Shown piece by piece: positions 18,428 to 27,297 of a stretch of DNA of 64,000 bases. The notes below the pieces were generated by a model. It had not been told where the DNA came from, did no database searches, and saw nothing but the letters and a program-made list of their open reading frames with translations. Source of the DNA: an uncultured Aquimarina sp. (GTDB lineage Bacteria > Bacteroidota > Bacteroidia > Flavobacteriales > Flavobacteriaceae); the NCBI GenBank assembly GCA_947489685.1, contig CANLEM010000005.1, forward strand, positions 310,001 to 374,000, given 5' to 3'. Positions within the stretch are counted from its first letter, which is position 1; each line of letters opens with the position of its first letter. The position numbers and the translations under genes are program-made.

Positions 18428-18982
18428 CTATAAAAGTTTATCAATGGTTTCTTTAACACTATTTGTGTTCCAATCAGCAGCGCCCACTTCATGAATAACA
18501 ATATTACCTTCTTTATCTAGTAAATAAGTAGCTGGGATAGTTTTATGTTCTAATGGATTAGGGTCGCTTCCGAGAGACCTATACACCGGATAATCATATT
18601 TTTTCGCATTGATAAATTTATAGATATCCTCATCGACTTCATTTGTAATAAAAAGAAAAACAACCTGATCTTTATACTCGGTATACAAATCTTGTAATGA
18701 TGGCATTTCGGCAATACACGGTGGGCACCATGTCGCCCAATAATTAATTAATACGACTTTACCTTTGGCACTATCAAAATTTATCGATTCTGTATTCACA
18801 CCATGCAATTTCCAGTCATAAGAAGTGATTTTAGTTCTTTCATCAACATTTACCACACCTGGGCTAAAAGAAAAAATTCTGGTTAAAAAAATTTGCATCA
18901 TTCCTCTGGTATTAGGAATAAAAAACAAAATCAATAGGATTACAAAAATTAAGTTCGATATGTTTTTTTTACTGAATTTCAT
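18428..18982 (-). CDS. TlpA-like thioredoxin, membrane anchored
   Basis: 184 residues. One N-terminal membrane segment (about 10-22) is followed by a periplasmic thioredoxin fold with WCPPC (C86, C89) in YWATWCPPCIAEMP. It probably reduces disulfides in exported proteins or in cytochrome assembly. It is convergent with crtZ. A TACATTTG box at 19041-19034 on the minus strand may be its promoter. Confidence 0.9.
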   Translation of the reverse strand: MKFSKKNISNLIFVILLILFFIPNTRGMMQIFLTRIFSFSPGVVNVDERTKITSYDWKLHGVNTESINFDSAKGKVVLINYWATWCPPCIAEMPSLQDLYTEYKDQVVFLFITNEVDEDIYKFINAKKYDYPVYRSLGSDPNPLEHKTIPATYLLDKEGNIVIHEVGAADWNTNSVKETIDKLL

Positions 18983-19097
18983 TTGCTTAAGATCTCTGTA
19001 GAATTATTTTGTCTTTAAAAGTAATATTACTTACAAATGTAGATAAATAAACAGCATAGAAAATAGTATTATCGACTTAAATTACCCTTAAAAAGAT

Positions 19098-19122
19098 AAA
19101 GCGCAATCAAAGATTGCGCTTT
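19098..19122 (-). terminator. Hairpin terminator after the two-repeat lipoprotein
   Basis: The perfect stem AAAGCGCAATC / GATTGCGCTTT with a 3-nt loop is followed on minus by a T-rich stretch. Confidence 0.75.
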
Positions 19123-19148
19123 AAAACTAACAAAAAAACAACGAACTG

Positions 19149-20048
19149 TTATCGTGATACACTCCCAGATGGGAAATTACCAGTCATTAGCTCAAAATCG
19201 TATGTTGCCGGTGCCGTATCCATACCAGCTGTTCCTACCAAAGGTTTAAGAACAAAAGGTGCTGGAGAATCATCCGGATCTGGTTCTACCGAAATTACAA
19301 CCATTCTTCCTCTAATATCTAGAGGAAAAGTTACTCCGTCAGGCGCATTTCTGAAGAAGTCCTCTCCTGGTAATGGGGGTCCAATAAACTCAGTTCCACT
19401 AAAACCATTAGGATCTCCTGCATTATCGTCTCTTACATCAAATGCCGAAAATGTTCCTGTAGAAATTGGCCCATTATCGGTAACTACCCATCCTTCATAC
19501 TTCCATCCTGTAAGAGTAGGAAGCGTTAAGTTTGGTGTTGGCGGCATTCCTGGCGTACCAAACCACACTCCATTTTCATCATTTCCATTATTTGGGGTTC
19601 CCATAGCCTCATCTGTTGGAGCTCTTAAGAAAAATGTTCCAGCTGCTGTAGTAAAATCTCCAACAGGTCCTAACCCAACGGTAGCCGTATCATCTGTTCC
19701 AAATTCGGCTCTCAATAATTTTGTTGCTGCCGGCATAAGTGCGGCATCACCTGTTTCTCCAGCTGGTTCTATAGAAAGAACAAAGGCTGTGGCCGCCGCC
19801 AATTGTTCACGGTTTACAGGATACGTTTGCGGAAAATTGATGTTTGTAAATGTTCCCGTACTAATTGGTAACGTTTCTCCTGGCACTATTATCCAACCTT
19901 CATACACAAAATCACTACCTAATTCTTCTAAGCCTGAAAGATTGAGTATTAAATTAGATTCATTACTATTTGGCGAATCGTCGTCATCGCTACAAGAGAC
20001 CGCAATAAACCCTATTGCTAGAGCCCCTAGAATTAATTTTTTAAACAT
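19149..20048 (-). CDS. Secreted lipoprotein with two anti-sigma-like repeats
   Basis: 299 residues. The lipobox is FIAVSC at the N-terminus, then an Asp/Ser-rich linker. The mature protein holds two copies of one module: YEGWIIVPGETLPISTGTF (about 49) and YEGWVVTDNGPISTGTF (about 184). Each is followed by an ISVEP strand and a PFVLKPL/AATKLL segment. I recall similar two-module lipoproteins annotated loosely as anti-sigma factors in Bacteroidota. No sigma factor is adjacent. Function unknown. A long opposite-strand frame over the same DNA is an artefact of its Pro/Gly-rich codons. Confidence 0.75.
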   Translation of the reverse strand: MFKKLILGALAIGFIAVSCSDDDDSPNSNESNLILNLSGLEELGSDFVYEGWIIVPGETLPISTGTFTNINFPQTYPVNREQLAAATAFVLSIEPAGETGDAALMPAATKLLRAEFGTDDTATVGLGPVGDFTTAAGTFFLRAPTDEAMGTPNNGNDENGVWFGTPGMPPTPNLTLPTLTGWKYEGWVVTDNGPISTGTFSAFDVRDDNAGDPNGFSGTEFIGPPLPGEDFFRNAPDGVTFPLDIRGRMVVISVEPDPDDSPAPFVLKPLVGTAGMDTAPATYDFELMTGNFPSGSVSR

Positions 20049-20121
20049 TGCTTTTGTTTTTTTATGATTATGATCATAAAATTATGGATATCCACTTTTC
20101 TAAAGTGTTAGCCATCTAACA

Positions 20122-20790
20122 TTAAGCAACATTTTTTAGCCGAATTTCTTTTCGGTTAAAATCGATAATATTGGATTCTTTTAATTCGTTAAGAATGATA
20201 TTAAGAGTAGGTCGTGAAGTACCAATTAGATTAGCAATATCCTTTTGTGTATAAGGGTGTTCTATGACCATATCCCCAGTATTTGGGCAACAATGCCCAT
20301 AGTCTTCTTTAAGCTCATTTAAAAACTCAAGAAGTCTTGTTTTTGTATCTTTAAAAAGTAATAATTGTAACCTTCTTTCTAATCTTCTAAATCGTAAACC
20401 TATAAACTTATAGATCCTAAGACTAAAAGATTGATTATCTCTCATCAATCCATGCATTGTATCCACCCCTATAGGGCAGATAGAAGTTTTATTATCTATG
20501 GATTGAGCAAACTCTGTTCTTTTATTTACTCCAAGAATTGCTTTTTCTCCAAAAATTTCACCTCTGGTAAGTATTGCCTTAACTACTTCGTAACCATCTT
20601 CGGCATAATACCCAATTTTTACTTTTCCTTTTTCGATTAAATATACCTTATTTGCAGAATCTTCTTCAAAATAAATGTAATCGTTCTTTTTATACGCATC
20701 AAAATCGTGGTCTTTTTTATACCTCTTAAATTTGTGAGGACACAATACTTTAAAAAGATTCGCATCCTCAAAAAACCAGACTGCACTCAT
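20122..20790 (-). CDS. Crp/Fnr-family transcription regulator
   Basis: 222 residues. The cyclic-nucleotide-type sensor barrel is at about 30-120 (KGKVKIGYYAEDGYEV, GEIFGEKAIL). The C-terminal winged helix-turn-helix is TQKDIANLIGTSRPTLN (about 178-195). There is no Fnr-like N-terminal Cys cluster; two Cys at C154-C155 are not in the usual places. It lies between the two-repeat lipoprotein and aconitase; targets unknown. Confidence 0.9.
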   Translation of the reverse strand: MSAVWFFEDANLFKVLCPHKFKRYKKDHDFDAYKKNDYIYFEEDSANKVYLIEKGKVKIGYYAEDGYEVVKAILTRGEIFGEKAILGVNKRTEFAQSIDNKTSICPIGVDTMHGLMRDNQSFSLRIYKFIGLRFRRLERRLQLLLFKDTKTRLLEFLNELKEDYGHCCPNTGDMVIEHPYTQKDIANLIGTSRPTLNIILNELKESNIIDFNRKEIRLKNVA

Positions 20791-20859
20791 GACGATTGTG
20801 TTTAGATATTAGTTCACATTATTAGAACGAAAAACCACTACAAAACTTACATTATAATC

Positions 20860-20892
20860 AAAAAAAACTCTCAGAATTTTACTTCTGAGAGT
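20860..20892 (-). terminator. Terminator after aconitase
   Basis: The 10-bp stem ACTCTCAGAA / TTCTGAGAGT with a 6-nt loop is followed on minus by a run of seven T. Confidence 0.88.
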
Positions 20893-20922
20893 CATTTTAT
20901 AAATAAGATTCTATTTCTTCGC

Positions 20923-23193
20923 TTAAGAATTCTCCTTTTTAATCAAATTTAGTGCAGAACCTTCTTTAAACCATTCGATTTGAGAATCGTTATAGGTATG
21001 ATTCAATTTAATGGTATCCTTAGCACCACCCGTATGAACAATTTCTAAAGTAAGTTGTTTACCTGGTGCAAATTGATCTAAGTCCAGGAAGTTAAACGTG
21101 TCATCTTCTTGTATTAAATCATAATCACTTTCGTTATCAAAGGTTAAACCAAGCATACCTTGTTTTTTAAGGTTGGTTTCGTGTATACGCGCAAATGATT
21201 TTACGATTACGGCACGTACACCTAAATGACGTGGCTCCATAGCCGCATGCTCACGAGAAGAACCTTCACCGTAGTTATGATCTCCAACTACTATAGTAGG
21301 AACTCCTGCTGCTTTATATGCTCTTTGTACATTAGGCACACCGTCATATTCTCCGTTTAACTGGCTTTTTACAAAATTTGTTTTCTTATTGTATGCATTT
21401 ACCGCTCCAATTAAACAGTTATTCGAAATATTATCTAAGTGACCACGGTATCGCAACCAAGGTCCCGCCATAGAGATATGATCTGTAGTACATTTTCCGA
21501 ATGCTTTGATCAATAGCTTAGCGTCGGTAATATTTTTTCCATTCCATGGTTCAAAAGGAGTTAATAACTCCAAACGTTCAGAGTTAGGATCTACCTTTAT
21601 ATTTACTCCAGAACCATCTTCTTGAGGGGCTAAATACCCAGCGTCTTCAACCTCAAAACCTTTTGGCGGTAATTCCCATCCGGTAGGCTCATCAAACATT
21701 ACCTCTTGTCCTTCTTCATTAATCAACTTATCGGTAATTGGATTAAAGTCCAGTCGTCCTGCAACAGCAATTGCTGCCGTTAATTCTGGGGATGCAACAA
21801 ACGCATGTGTGTTAGGATTACCATCTGCACGCTTTGCAAAGTTTCTATTAAAGGAGTGAACTATACTATTTTTAGGTGCATTTTTTGGATCATTATATCT
21901 TGCCCATTGCCCAATACAAGGTCCACAAGCATTTGTAAATATTTTCGCATCTAATTTTTCAAAAATATCCAATAACCCATCTCTTTCTGCAGTATATCGT
22001 ACTTGCTCAGAACCAGGATTAATTCCGAGTTCTGCTTTCATTTTTAAGCCTTTATCAATTGCTTGTTGTGCAATTGAGGAAGCTCTTGACAAATCCTCGT
22101 AAGAAGAATTGGTACAAGATCCGATAAGACCCCATTCTACTTGTATTGGCCAATCATTAGTTTTTGCTTTTTCTGTCATAGCATTACCTACCTCGGTAGA
22201 TAAATCCGGAGTAAAAGGTCCATTCAATAATGGTCCAAGTTCAGAGAGGTTAATTTCTATTACCTGGTCAAAATATTGTTCTGGATTTGCATATACTTCG
22301 GCATCACCTGTAAGGTGTTCTTTTACCTCATTAGCGGCATCTGCTATATCAGCACGATCTGTAGCACGTAAATAACGCTCCATAGATTCATCATAACCAA
22401 AGGTAGAAGTGGTAGCTCCTATTTCGGCACCCATATTACAAATAGTACCTTTACCTGTACAAGACATAGCCGTTGCTCCCGGGCCAAAATATTCTACAAT
22501 TGCACCTGTTCCACCTTTTACGGTAAGAATTTCTGCTACTTTTAAAATTACATCTTTTGGCGCTGTCCAACCCGATAACTTACCTGTTAATTTTACACCG
22601 ATAAGTTTTGGGAATTTTAGTTCCCAAGGCATTCCTGCCATCACATCCACAGCATCTGCTCCACCAACTCCAATAGCAACCATCCCTAATCCTCCTGCAT
22701 TAACCGTATGAGAATCGGTACCGATCATCATACCACCAGGGAAAGCATAATTTTCTAACACTACTTGGTGAATAATTCCCGCACCAGGTTTCCAGAATCC
22801 GATTCCGTATTTATCCGACACAGATTCTAAGAAGTTGAACACTTCACTACTAGTATTTAAAGCTGACTGCAAATCTTTATTCGCACCTACTTTTGCTTGT
22901 ATCAAGTGATCGCAATGCACTGTTGTAGGTACAGCTACTTTATTTTTTCCGGCTTGCATAAACTGCAATAATGCCATTTGAGCTGTAGCATCTTGACAAG
23001 CGATACGATCAGGTGCAAAGTCCACATAATCTTTTCCTCTTGTAAATGCAGTATTTGCTTTACCATCCCAAAGATGTGCGTATAAAATTTTCTCTGCTAG
23101 TGTTAAAGGTTTACCTGTAACTTCACGTGCCGCACTAACACGATCTGCTACCTGACTATAGACCTTTTTTATCATATCGATATCGAATGCCAT
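20923..23193 (-). CDS. acnA: Aconitate hydratase
   Basis: Interconverts citrate and isocitrate in the TCA cycle through a 4Fe-4S cluster. It has 756 residues from ATG 23193 ([10 protein letters not shown]); an ATG at 23199 is two codons further out. The cluster ligands C360 (GSCTNSS), C423 and C426 (NACGPCIGQ) are present, as are the substrate-binding motif TDSHTVN and the C-terminal swivelling domain (YGEGSSREH). The length is of the mitochondrial type. The gene is monocistronic between two terminators. Confidence 0.95.
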   Translation of the reverse strand: MAFDIDMIKKVYSQVADRVSAAREVTGKPLTLAEKILYAHLWDGKANTAFTRGKDYVDFAPDRIACQDATAQMALLQFMQAGKNKVAVPTTVHCDHLIQAKVGANKDLQSALNTSSEVFNFLESVSDKYGIGFWKPGAGIIHQVVLENYAFPGGMMIGTDSHTVNAGGLGMVAIGVGGADAVDVMAGMPWELKFPKLIGVKLTGKLSGWTAPKDVILKVAEILTVKGGTGAIVEYFGPGATAMSCTGKGTICNMGAEIGATTSTFGYDESMERYLRATDRADIADAANEVKEHLTGDAEVYANPEQYFDQVIEINLSELGPLLNGPFTPDLSTEVGNAMTEKAKTNDWPIQVEWGLIGSCTNSSYEDLSRASSIAQQAIDKGLKMKAELGINPGSEQVRYTAERDGLLDIFEKLDAKIFTNACGPCIGQWARYNDPKNAPKNSIVHSFNRNFAKRADGNPNTHAFVASPELTAAIAVAGRLDFNPITDKLINEEGQEVMFDEPTGWELPPKGFEVEDAGYLAPQEDGSGVNIKVDPNSERLELLTPFEPWNGKNITDAKLLIKAFGKCTTDHISMAGPWLRYRGHLDNISNNCLIGAVNAYNKKTNFVKSQLNGEYDGVPNVQRAYKAAGVPTIVVGDHNYGEGSSREHAAMEPRHLGVRAVIVKSFARIHETNLKKQGMLGLTFDNESDYDLIQEDDTFNFLDLDQFAPGKQLTLEIVHTGGAKDTIKLNHTYNDSQIEWFKEGSALNLIKKENS

Positions 23194-23496
23194 ATACAAT
23201 TGTTTTTTTAGTATTGAAAAGTCCAGCGAAAATACGAATTTTAAAGGATTTTATTAAATGAATAGTCTTAATCCTATCTTTTTACATTTTTCAAAAAATA
23301 AGGGTATTCATTTCTCGAAATTCATAAATTCCATTTGTCAATTATACAAAATTGCTAAAAAAACATATAAGAAAATGATAGCCAATACATTTGACTTACG
23401 AAAACGTTGTAGTAACATTACTAAAAAAAAGTAAAAAAAGGCGAATCAAGGGTTAAAAAAGAAAAAGTGAAACCAAAATAGTTTCACTTCGTACAC
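23194..23496. other. Intergenic region of about 300 bp upstream of aconitase
   Basis: Holds the upstream region of acnA and the terminator of the next minus-strand gene. A 19-codon frame (about 23374-23433, plus) is too short and lacks support to call. Nothing else is seen. Confidence 0.5.
23455..23489 (-). terminator. Terminator of the small secreted protein gene
   Basis: The stem AGTGAAAC / GTTTCACT with a 7-nt loop is followed on minus by a T-rich tract. Confidence 0.8.
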
Positions 23497-23931
23497 TTAA
23501 TGTTTTGTTTTATCACCTCTTCCTTTTCTGCCTCTCTTTTTCCTAAAACTTTCATACTCCTGTAATTGCTCTGAAGAGAGTGTAGCTTTAAATTCTTCAT
23601 TCTTCGTTTTCAAGGCCAATCTATGTTCTTTAATCATAGCATGTTGTTCATCGTTCATTGTAGACGCCAATGCTTTTCTTCTATCCTTTCGTGACAGGCT
23701 TTTATCTTGTACAATTGCAAATTGTTCACTGGTAAAAGTAGCTTCCATGGCCGATTTATGATCTTTTCGCATCTGTTTTTTATGTTCGAGTTGTGATTTT
23801 TGATCTTCCGAAAGGCTTTGATAAAATTCTTTTTTAACGCCCCTACGCTTCGTAGTTTCTGCTTCTGATTGCGCTGACAGGGAAAAAACTGCGGTAAGTA
23901 TTGCCGCAGTAGTAATTAATATATTTCTCAT
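23497..23931 (-). CDS. Small secreted Lys/Glu-rich protein, Spy/CpxP-like
   Basis: 144 residues. The signal peptide MRNILITTAAILTAVFSLSAQ is followed by an almost wholly helical, highly charged chain with repeated 'LSxxQxxxLExxK' and 'TSEQFAIVQDK' units, then a basic RGRKGRG tail. The pattern resembles periplasmic Spy/CpxP (LTxxQ) proteins, which bind unfolded proteins or metals. The match is by pattern only. Confidence 0.65.
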   Translation of the reverse strand: MRNILITTAAILTAVFSLSAQSEAETTKRRGVKKEFYQSLSEDQKSQLEHKKQMRKDHKSAMEATFTSEQFAIVQDKSLSRKDRRKALASTMNDEQHAMIKEHRLALKTKNEEFKATLSSEQLQEYESFRKKRGRKGRGDKTKH

Positions 23932-24037
23932 CTTTATTATACTATTTATATTAGTTTAATACTAAGACTTTGAAATATACATAAGGTTTAATCCTCTTTA
24001 TATTATTAATGAAATGGTAAATATTTGGTATAGAAGT

Positions 24038-24994
24038 TTAAAACAAACTACTGATAACATCCTCGACACTTACTCCCTCTGCTTCGGCTTTGTAGTTTTT
24101 GATAATACGATGCCTTAAAATCCCCATCGCTACAGCTTGTACATCTTCGATATCGGGAGAGAATTTACCTTTAATTGCTGCATTTGCTTTTGCAGCCAGG
24201 ATTAAATTTTGCGACGCTCTTGGACCAGCTCCCCAATCGATATAATTTTTAACCAATTCTGTAGCGGTACCTCCATTAGGTCTTGTTTTTCCTACCATAC
24301 CTACAGCGTACTCAATAACATTATCTGCCACAGGAATACGTCTTATCAGATGTTGGAAGTCAATAATTTCTTGAGCAGTAAATAAAGGATTAACGATTTT
24401 TGTACTATCACCTGTAGTACTTTTCACCACATCTACCTCTTCTTGAAAACTTGGATATTTAAGTTCGATAGCAAACATAAACCTATCCAATTGAGCTTCT
24501 GGCAATGGATAAGTACCTTCTTGCTCGATAGGATTTTGAGTAGCAAGAACAAAATACGGCAAATCGAGTTTATAATGATGTCCTGCAACGGTTACTGCTC
24601 TCTCTTGCATAGCCTCTAATAAGGCAGCTTGTGTTTTTGGTGGTGTACGGTTAATTTCGTCTGCAAGAATAATATTAGAAAATACGGGGCCTTTAATAAA
24701 TTTAAAATGCCTGGTTTCGTCTAATATTTCACTTCCTAATATATCACTTGGCATAAGATCAGGAGTAAATTGAATTCTTTTAAAATCTAATCCTAAAGCT
24801 TGAGAAATGGTATTAACCATTAGTGTTTTGGCTAGTCCCGGAACCCCTATCAGTAATGCATGGCCTCCAGAAAAAACAGAAATAAGTATTTGATCGATTA
24901 CTTTTTCCTGCCCTATAATGACTTTGGAAATTTCTTTTTTGAGTTCGGAATGTTTTTTTACTAGTTTCTCAATAGCCGCTACGTCGTCTGACAT
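24038..24994 (-). CDS. MoxR-family AAA+ ATPase
   Basis: 318 residues. Walker A is GVPGLAKT (about 54-61), Walker B ILADEINR, sensor FVLATQNP, and the C-terminal lid is present. MoxR ATPases act as chaperones, usually with DUF58/von Willebrand proteins encoded next to them. Here the upstream partners are peptidyl-prolyl isomerases instead: it starts 1 bp after the SurA-like gene. No DUF58 gene is in the window. Confidence 0.93.
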   Translation of the reverse strand: MSDDVAAIEKLVKKHSELKKEISKVIIGQEKVIDQILISVFSGGHALLIGVPGLAKTLMVNTISQALGLDFKRIQFTPDLMPSDILGSEILDETRHFKFIKGPVFSNIILADEINRTPPKTQAALLEAMQERAVTVAGHHYKLDLPYFVLATQNPIEQEGTYPLPEAQLDRFMFAIELKYPSFQEEVDVVKSTTGDSTKIVNPLFTAQEIIDFQHLIRRIPVADNVIEYAVGMVGKTRPNGGTATELVKNYIDWGAGPRASQNLILAAKANAAIKGKFSPDIEDVQAVAMGILRHRIIKNYKAEAEGVSVEDVISSLF

Positions 24995-24995
24995 A

Positions 24996-26486
24996 TTATT
25001 TTTCTTTTTTTAACCAGTTACCGCTGTAGTCACAGTCTCTGAAATCACCATTAATTTTTACATAAGTATCTATTATCTTTTCACTCTGCCATTTTCGAAT
25101 TGCATCTATCTGTTTTTTTCTAAGCGCTAATTCCTGGATCTTAAGGTAATCTTTTGAATAATCTGCAATATGCTCATCAAATCGATTAAGCACGGTTATT
25201 AATTTGTATTTTTTCTTTCCTTGACGATCTTGATCAGGAATTACGAGAGACACCTCATCTGTTTTTAATTTAGATACTTGATCGTACAATATAGGATCAA
25301 TTTTGGTAAGTTCAAAACGAGTATCTCCTGTTGTTGGATTTAATAATTGCCCTCCATCCTCTCGAGTTGCTTTCTCGTCACTAAATTTTCTTGCAGCTTC
25401 TTTAAATTCAATAGTTCCCGATACTATATTTCTTCGTAACGAATCTATTAATTTTCGTGCGCTCTCAATACTCTCTCTAGTTACTTCGGGAGTAAGCAGT
25501 ATATGTCTTACATCTACTTGTTCTCCTCTAATTCTATCTACTTTTACAATGTGCCATCCAAAATCAGTCTTAAAAGGTTCGCTCACTTCTTCTTCTTGCA
25601 AACTAAACGCTATGTCTTTAAATTCTTTGGCAAAACTACTTTGACGATCAAGAGTATACTTTCCCCCGGTAGATTTTGATCCCGGATCTTGAGAATACAA
25701 TACCGCTTTGGTCGCGAAACTACTTCCTTTTTCTACAATATCTTCTCTAAATTGATTTAATCGATCAACGACTTTTTGCTCTTCTTCTTCAGATATCTTG
25801 GGCTCGATGACTATTTGCGCTAATTCTACTTCGGTTCCAAAAAGTGGTCTTTCTCCTTCTGGGATCTCATCAAAAAACTCTCTTACTTCTTCTGGAGTAA
25901 TTTCTATATCTTCAATGATTTTAGTTCTCATTAACTCGGATAACCTATTGGCTTTGTTAATTTCAAAAAGTTCTTTTTTGAAATTTTCGAGGTTATCTTT
26001 CTTATAAAATCGCAATACTTTTTCAACAGTACCTAACTCGTTTGTCATATACCCTAATTGCTGGTCAACCATAGAGTTAACCTCGGCATCTCTAACTTCT
26101 ATACTATCCTGAACGGCATGATGAGCATACAGTTTATTTTCGAACAAACTACCTGCAAGTTGGCAACGACTTACATCATCGGTAGACACTCCTTCACTCA
26201 CTAGTTGTTGGTATGCTATAGCAATATCACTATCTAATATTACACTTTCTCCAATTACAGCTGCTACTCCATCAATCTTAGCTCTCTTAAATGGTTCTTT
26301 GATAGGATCTTTGGTAACCGCTAAAGAATCAACTGTAGCGCCCAACGTATCCTTTTGAACAATTGTATCATTTACTTCACTTTCAATAATTTCCTGAGCA
26401 AAAAGTTGACCTGTACCGGTAGAAATTAATAAACCGAATATGGTAATTTTAATTATAGACTTCAAATTGTTTGTTCTCGACTGCAT
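24996..26486 (-). CDS. surA: SurA-like periplasmic chaperone/peptidyl-prolyl isomerase
   Basis: 496 residues. The signal peptide ends near LFAQ (about 31). An N-terminal SurA helical domain is followed by two parvulin domains, at about 205-310 (FGTEVELAQIVIEP ... DFGWHIVKVDRIRG) and about 320-425 (VDVRHILLTP ... DGGQLL). It folds outer-membrane proteins in the periplasm. The start ATG lies 38 bp inside the upstream gene; a TTG at 26465 would shorten that overlap. Confidence 0.9.
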   Translation of the reverse strand: MQSRTNNLKSIIKITIFGLLISTGTGQLFAQEIIESEVNDTIVQKDTLGATVDSLAVTKDPIKEPFKRAKIDGVAAVIGESVILDSDIAIAYQQLVSEGVSTDDVSRCQLAGSLFENKLYAHHAVQDSIEVRDAEVNSMVDQQLGYMTNELGTVEKVLRFYKKDNLENFKKELFEINKANRLSELMRTKIIEDIEITPEEVREFFDEIPEGERPLFGTEVELAQIVIEPKISEEEEQKVVDRLNQFREDIVEKGSSFATKAVLYSQDPGSKSTGGKYTLDRQSSFAKEFKDIAFSLQEEEVSEPFKTDFGWHIVKVDRIRGEQVDVRHILLTPEVTRESIESARKLIDSLRRNIVSGTIEFKEAARKFSDEKATREDGGQLLNPTTGDTRFELTKIDPILYDQVSKLKTDEVSLVIPDQDRQGKKKYKLITVLNRFDEHIADYSKDYLKIQELALRKKQIDAIRKWQSEKIIDTYVKINGDFRDCDYSGNWLKKEK

Positions 26487-27297
26487 CTCTTGTAATATCT
26501 TTTTCTATTTTTTTTATCAGCTCCAGCTTCCTTTTATTTAATATAATCTGCCTAATTGTAGGCTTTATATATTCGATAGGTGCTCTCTCATTACGATTTA
26601 AAACACCATTTATCTTAACCATAAAAACCCCAGTAGAATCCCGAAGTTGTATATATTTTCCATTTCTTAAAAGCTTACTTTTGCCTTGTTTTTTAAGAAT
26701 TGGAATTTTATTTAAAATTTGATCTACTCTAATCCAGGTAGAATCATTCAACGAATATCCTATATATTCATTTTTCTTTCCGCTTAATTCTTCTACATCC
26801 TCTTCATTAAAACGATTTAATTGTCGCTGCGTTGCAACAATATTTCCGTAATCCGGTGGCAAATGTAAGTAACGTAATTTTACTAACTCCTCATTAAGAT
26901 TAAAATTTTCCAAATTTTGATTATAATAAGACACCATATCCTGTTCTGTAACCTCCATTTGTATTGCTTTTTTGATCACAGCATTTTTGTAGGCGTTAAT
27001 ATAAAGCGTGTTTTTATAATTCTCAACCAATTCTGTAAACTCATCCAATTCAGTCTCGGTTAGATTTATTTTGGATTGATCAATAAACAATTGTTTTGTC
27101 GCCCACGCATTGATGTAATTATTTACAATATTTGTACTATCTTCTTTTGTAACATTATCAGGAACAAGTGATTTAATTTCATCTTTATACAAATATGTAT
27201 TATTCACTCTTGCAATTGCTTCTCTTTTTTTTTGTTCTCCAAAACTTTGGCAAGAGCTAATCAATATAAGAAGTGATATAAATATGATGTGTTTCAT
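26449..27297 (-). CDS. SurA-N-like lipoprotein without a parvulin domain
   Basis: 282 residues with lipobox LISSC. The N-terminal half (AIARVNNTYLYKDEIKSLV, YYNQNLENF) looks like the chaperone part of SurA/PpiC proteins. The C-terminal half has none of the parvulin signatures (HIL, GGxLG, GWHIIK) seen in both neighbours. It was probably derived from a prolyl isomerase and now acts only as a holdase; this is inference. It starts immediately after the stop of the 649-residue isomerase and overlaps surA. Confidence 0.72.
   Translation of the reverse strand: MKHIIFISLLILISSCQSFGEQKKREAIARVNNTYLYKDEIKSLVPDNVTKEDSTNIVNNYINAWATKQLFIDQSKINLTETELDEFTELVENYKNTLYINAYKNAVIKKAIQMEVTEQDMVSYYNQNLENFNLNEELVKLRYLHLPPDYGNIVATQRQLNRFNEEDVEELSGKKNEYIGYSLNDSTWIRVDQILNKIPILKKQGKSKLLRNGKYIQLRDSTGVFMVKINGVLNRNERAPIEYIKPTIRQIILNKRKLELIKKIEKDITRDAVENKQFEVYN

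Noticed and set aside
19114..20067. A 317-codon open frame on plus opposite the two-repeat lipoprotein
   Set aside because: No start context or family pattern; it is low-complexity Ser/Pro/Val sequence created by the codons of the minus-strand gene, which has a good lipobox and internal repeats.
23374..23433. 19-codon frame with a TACATTTG sequence inside it
   Set aside because: Too short, no terminator, and the box has no TTG at a sensible distance.
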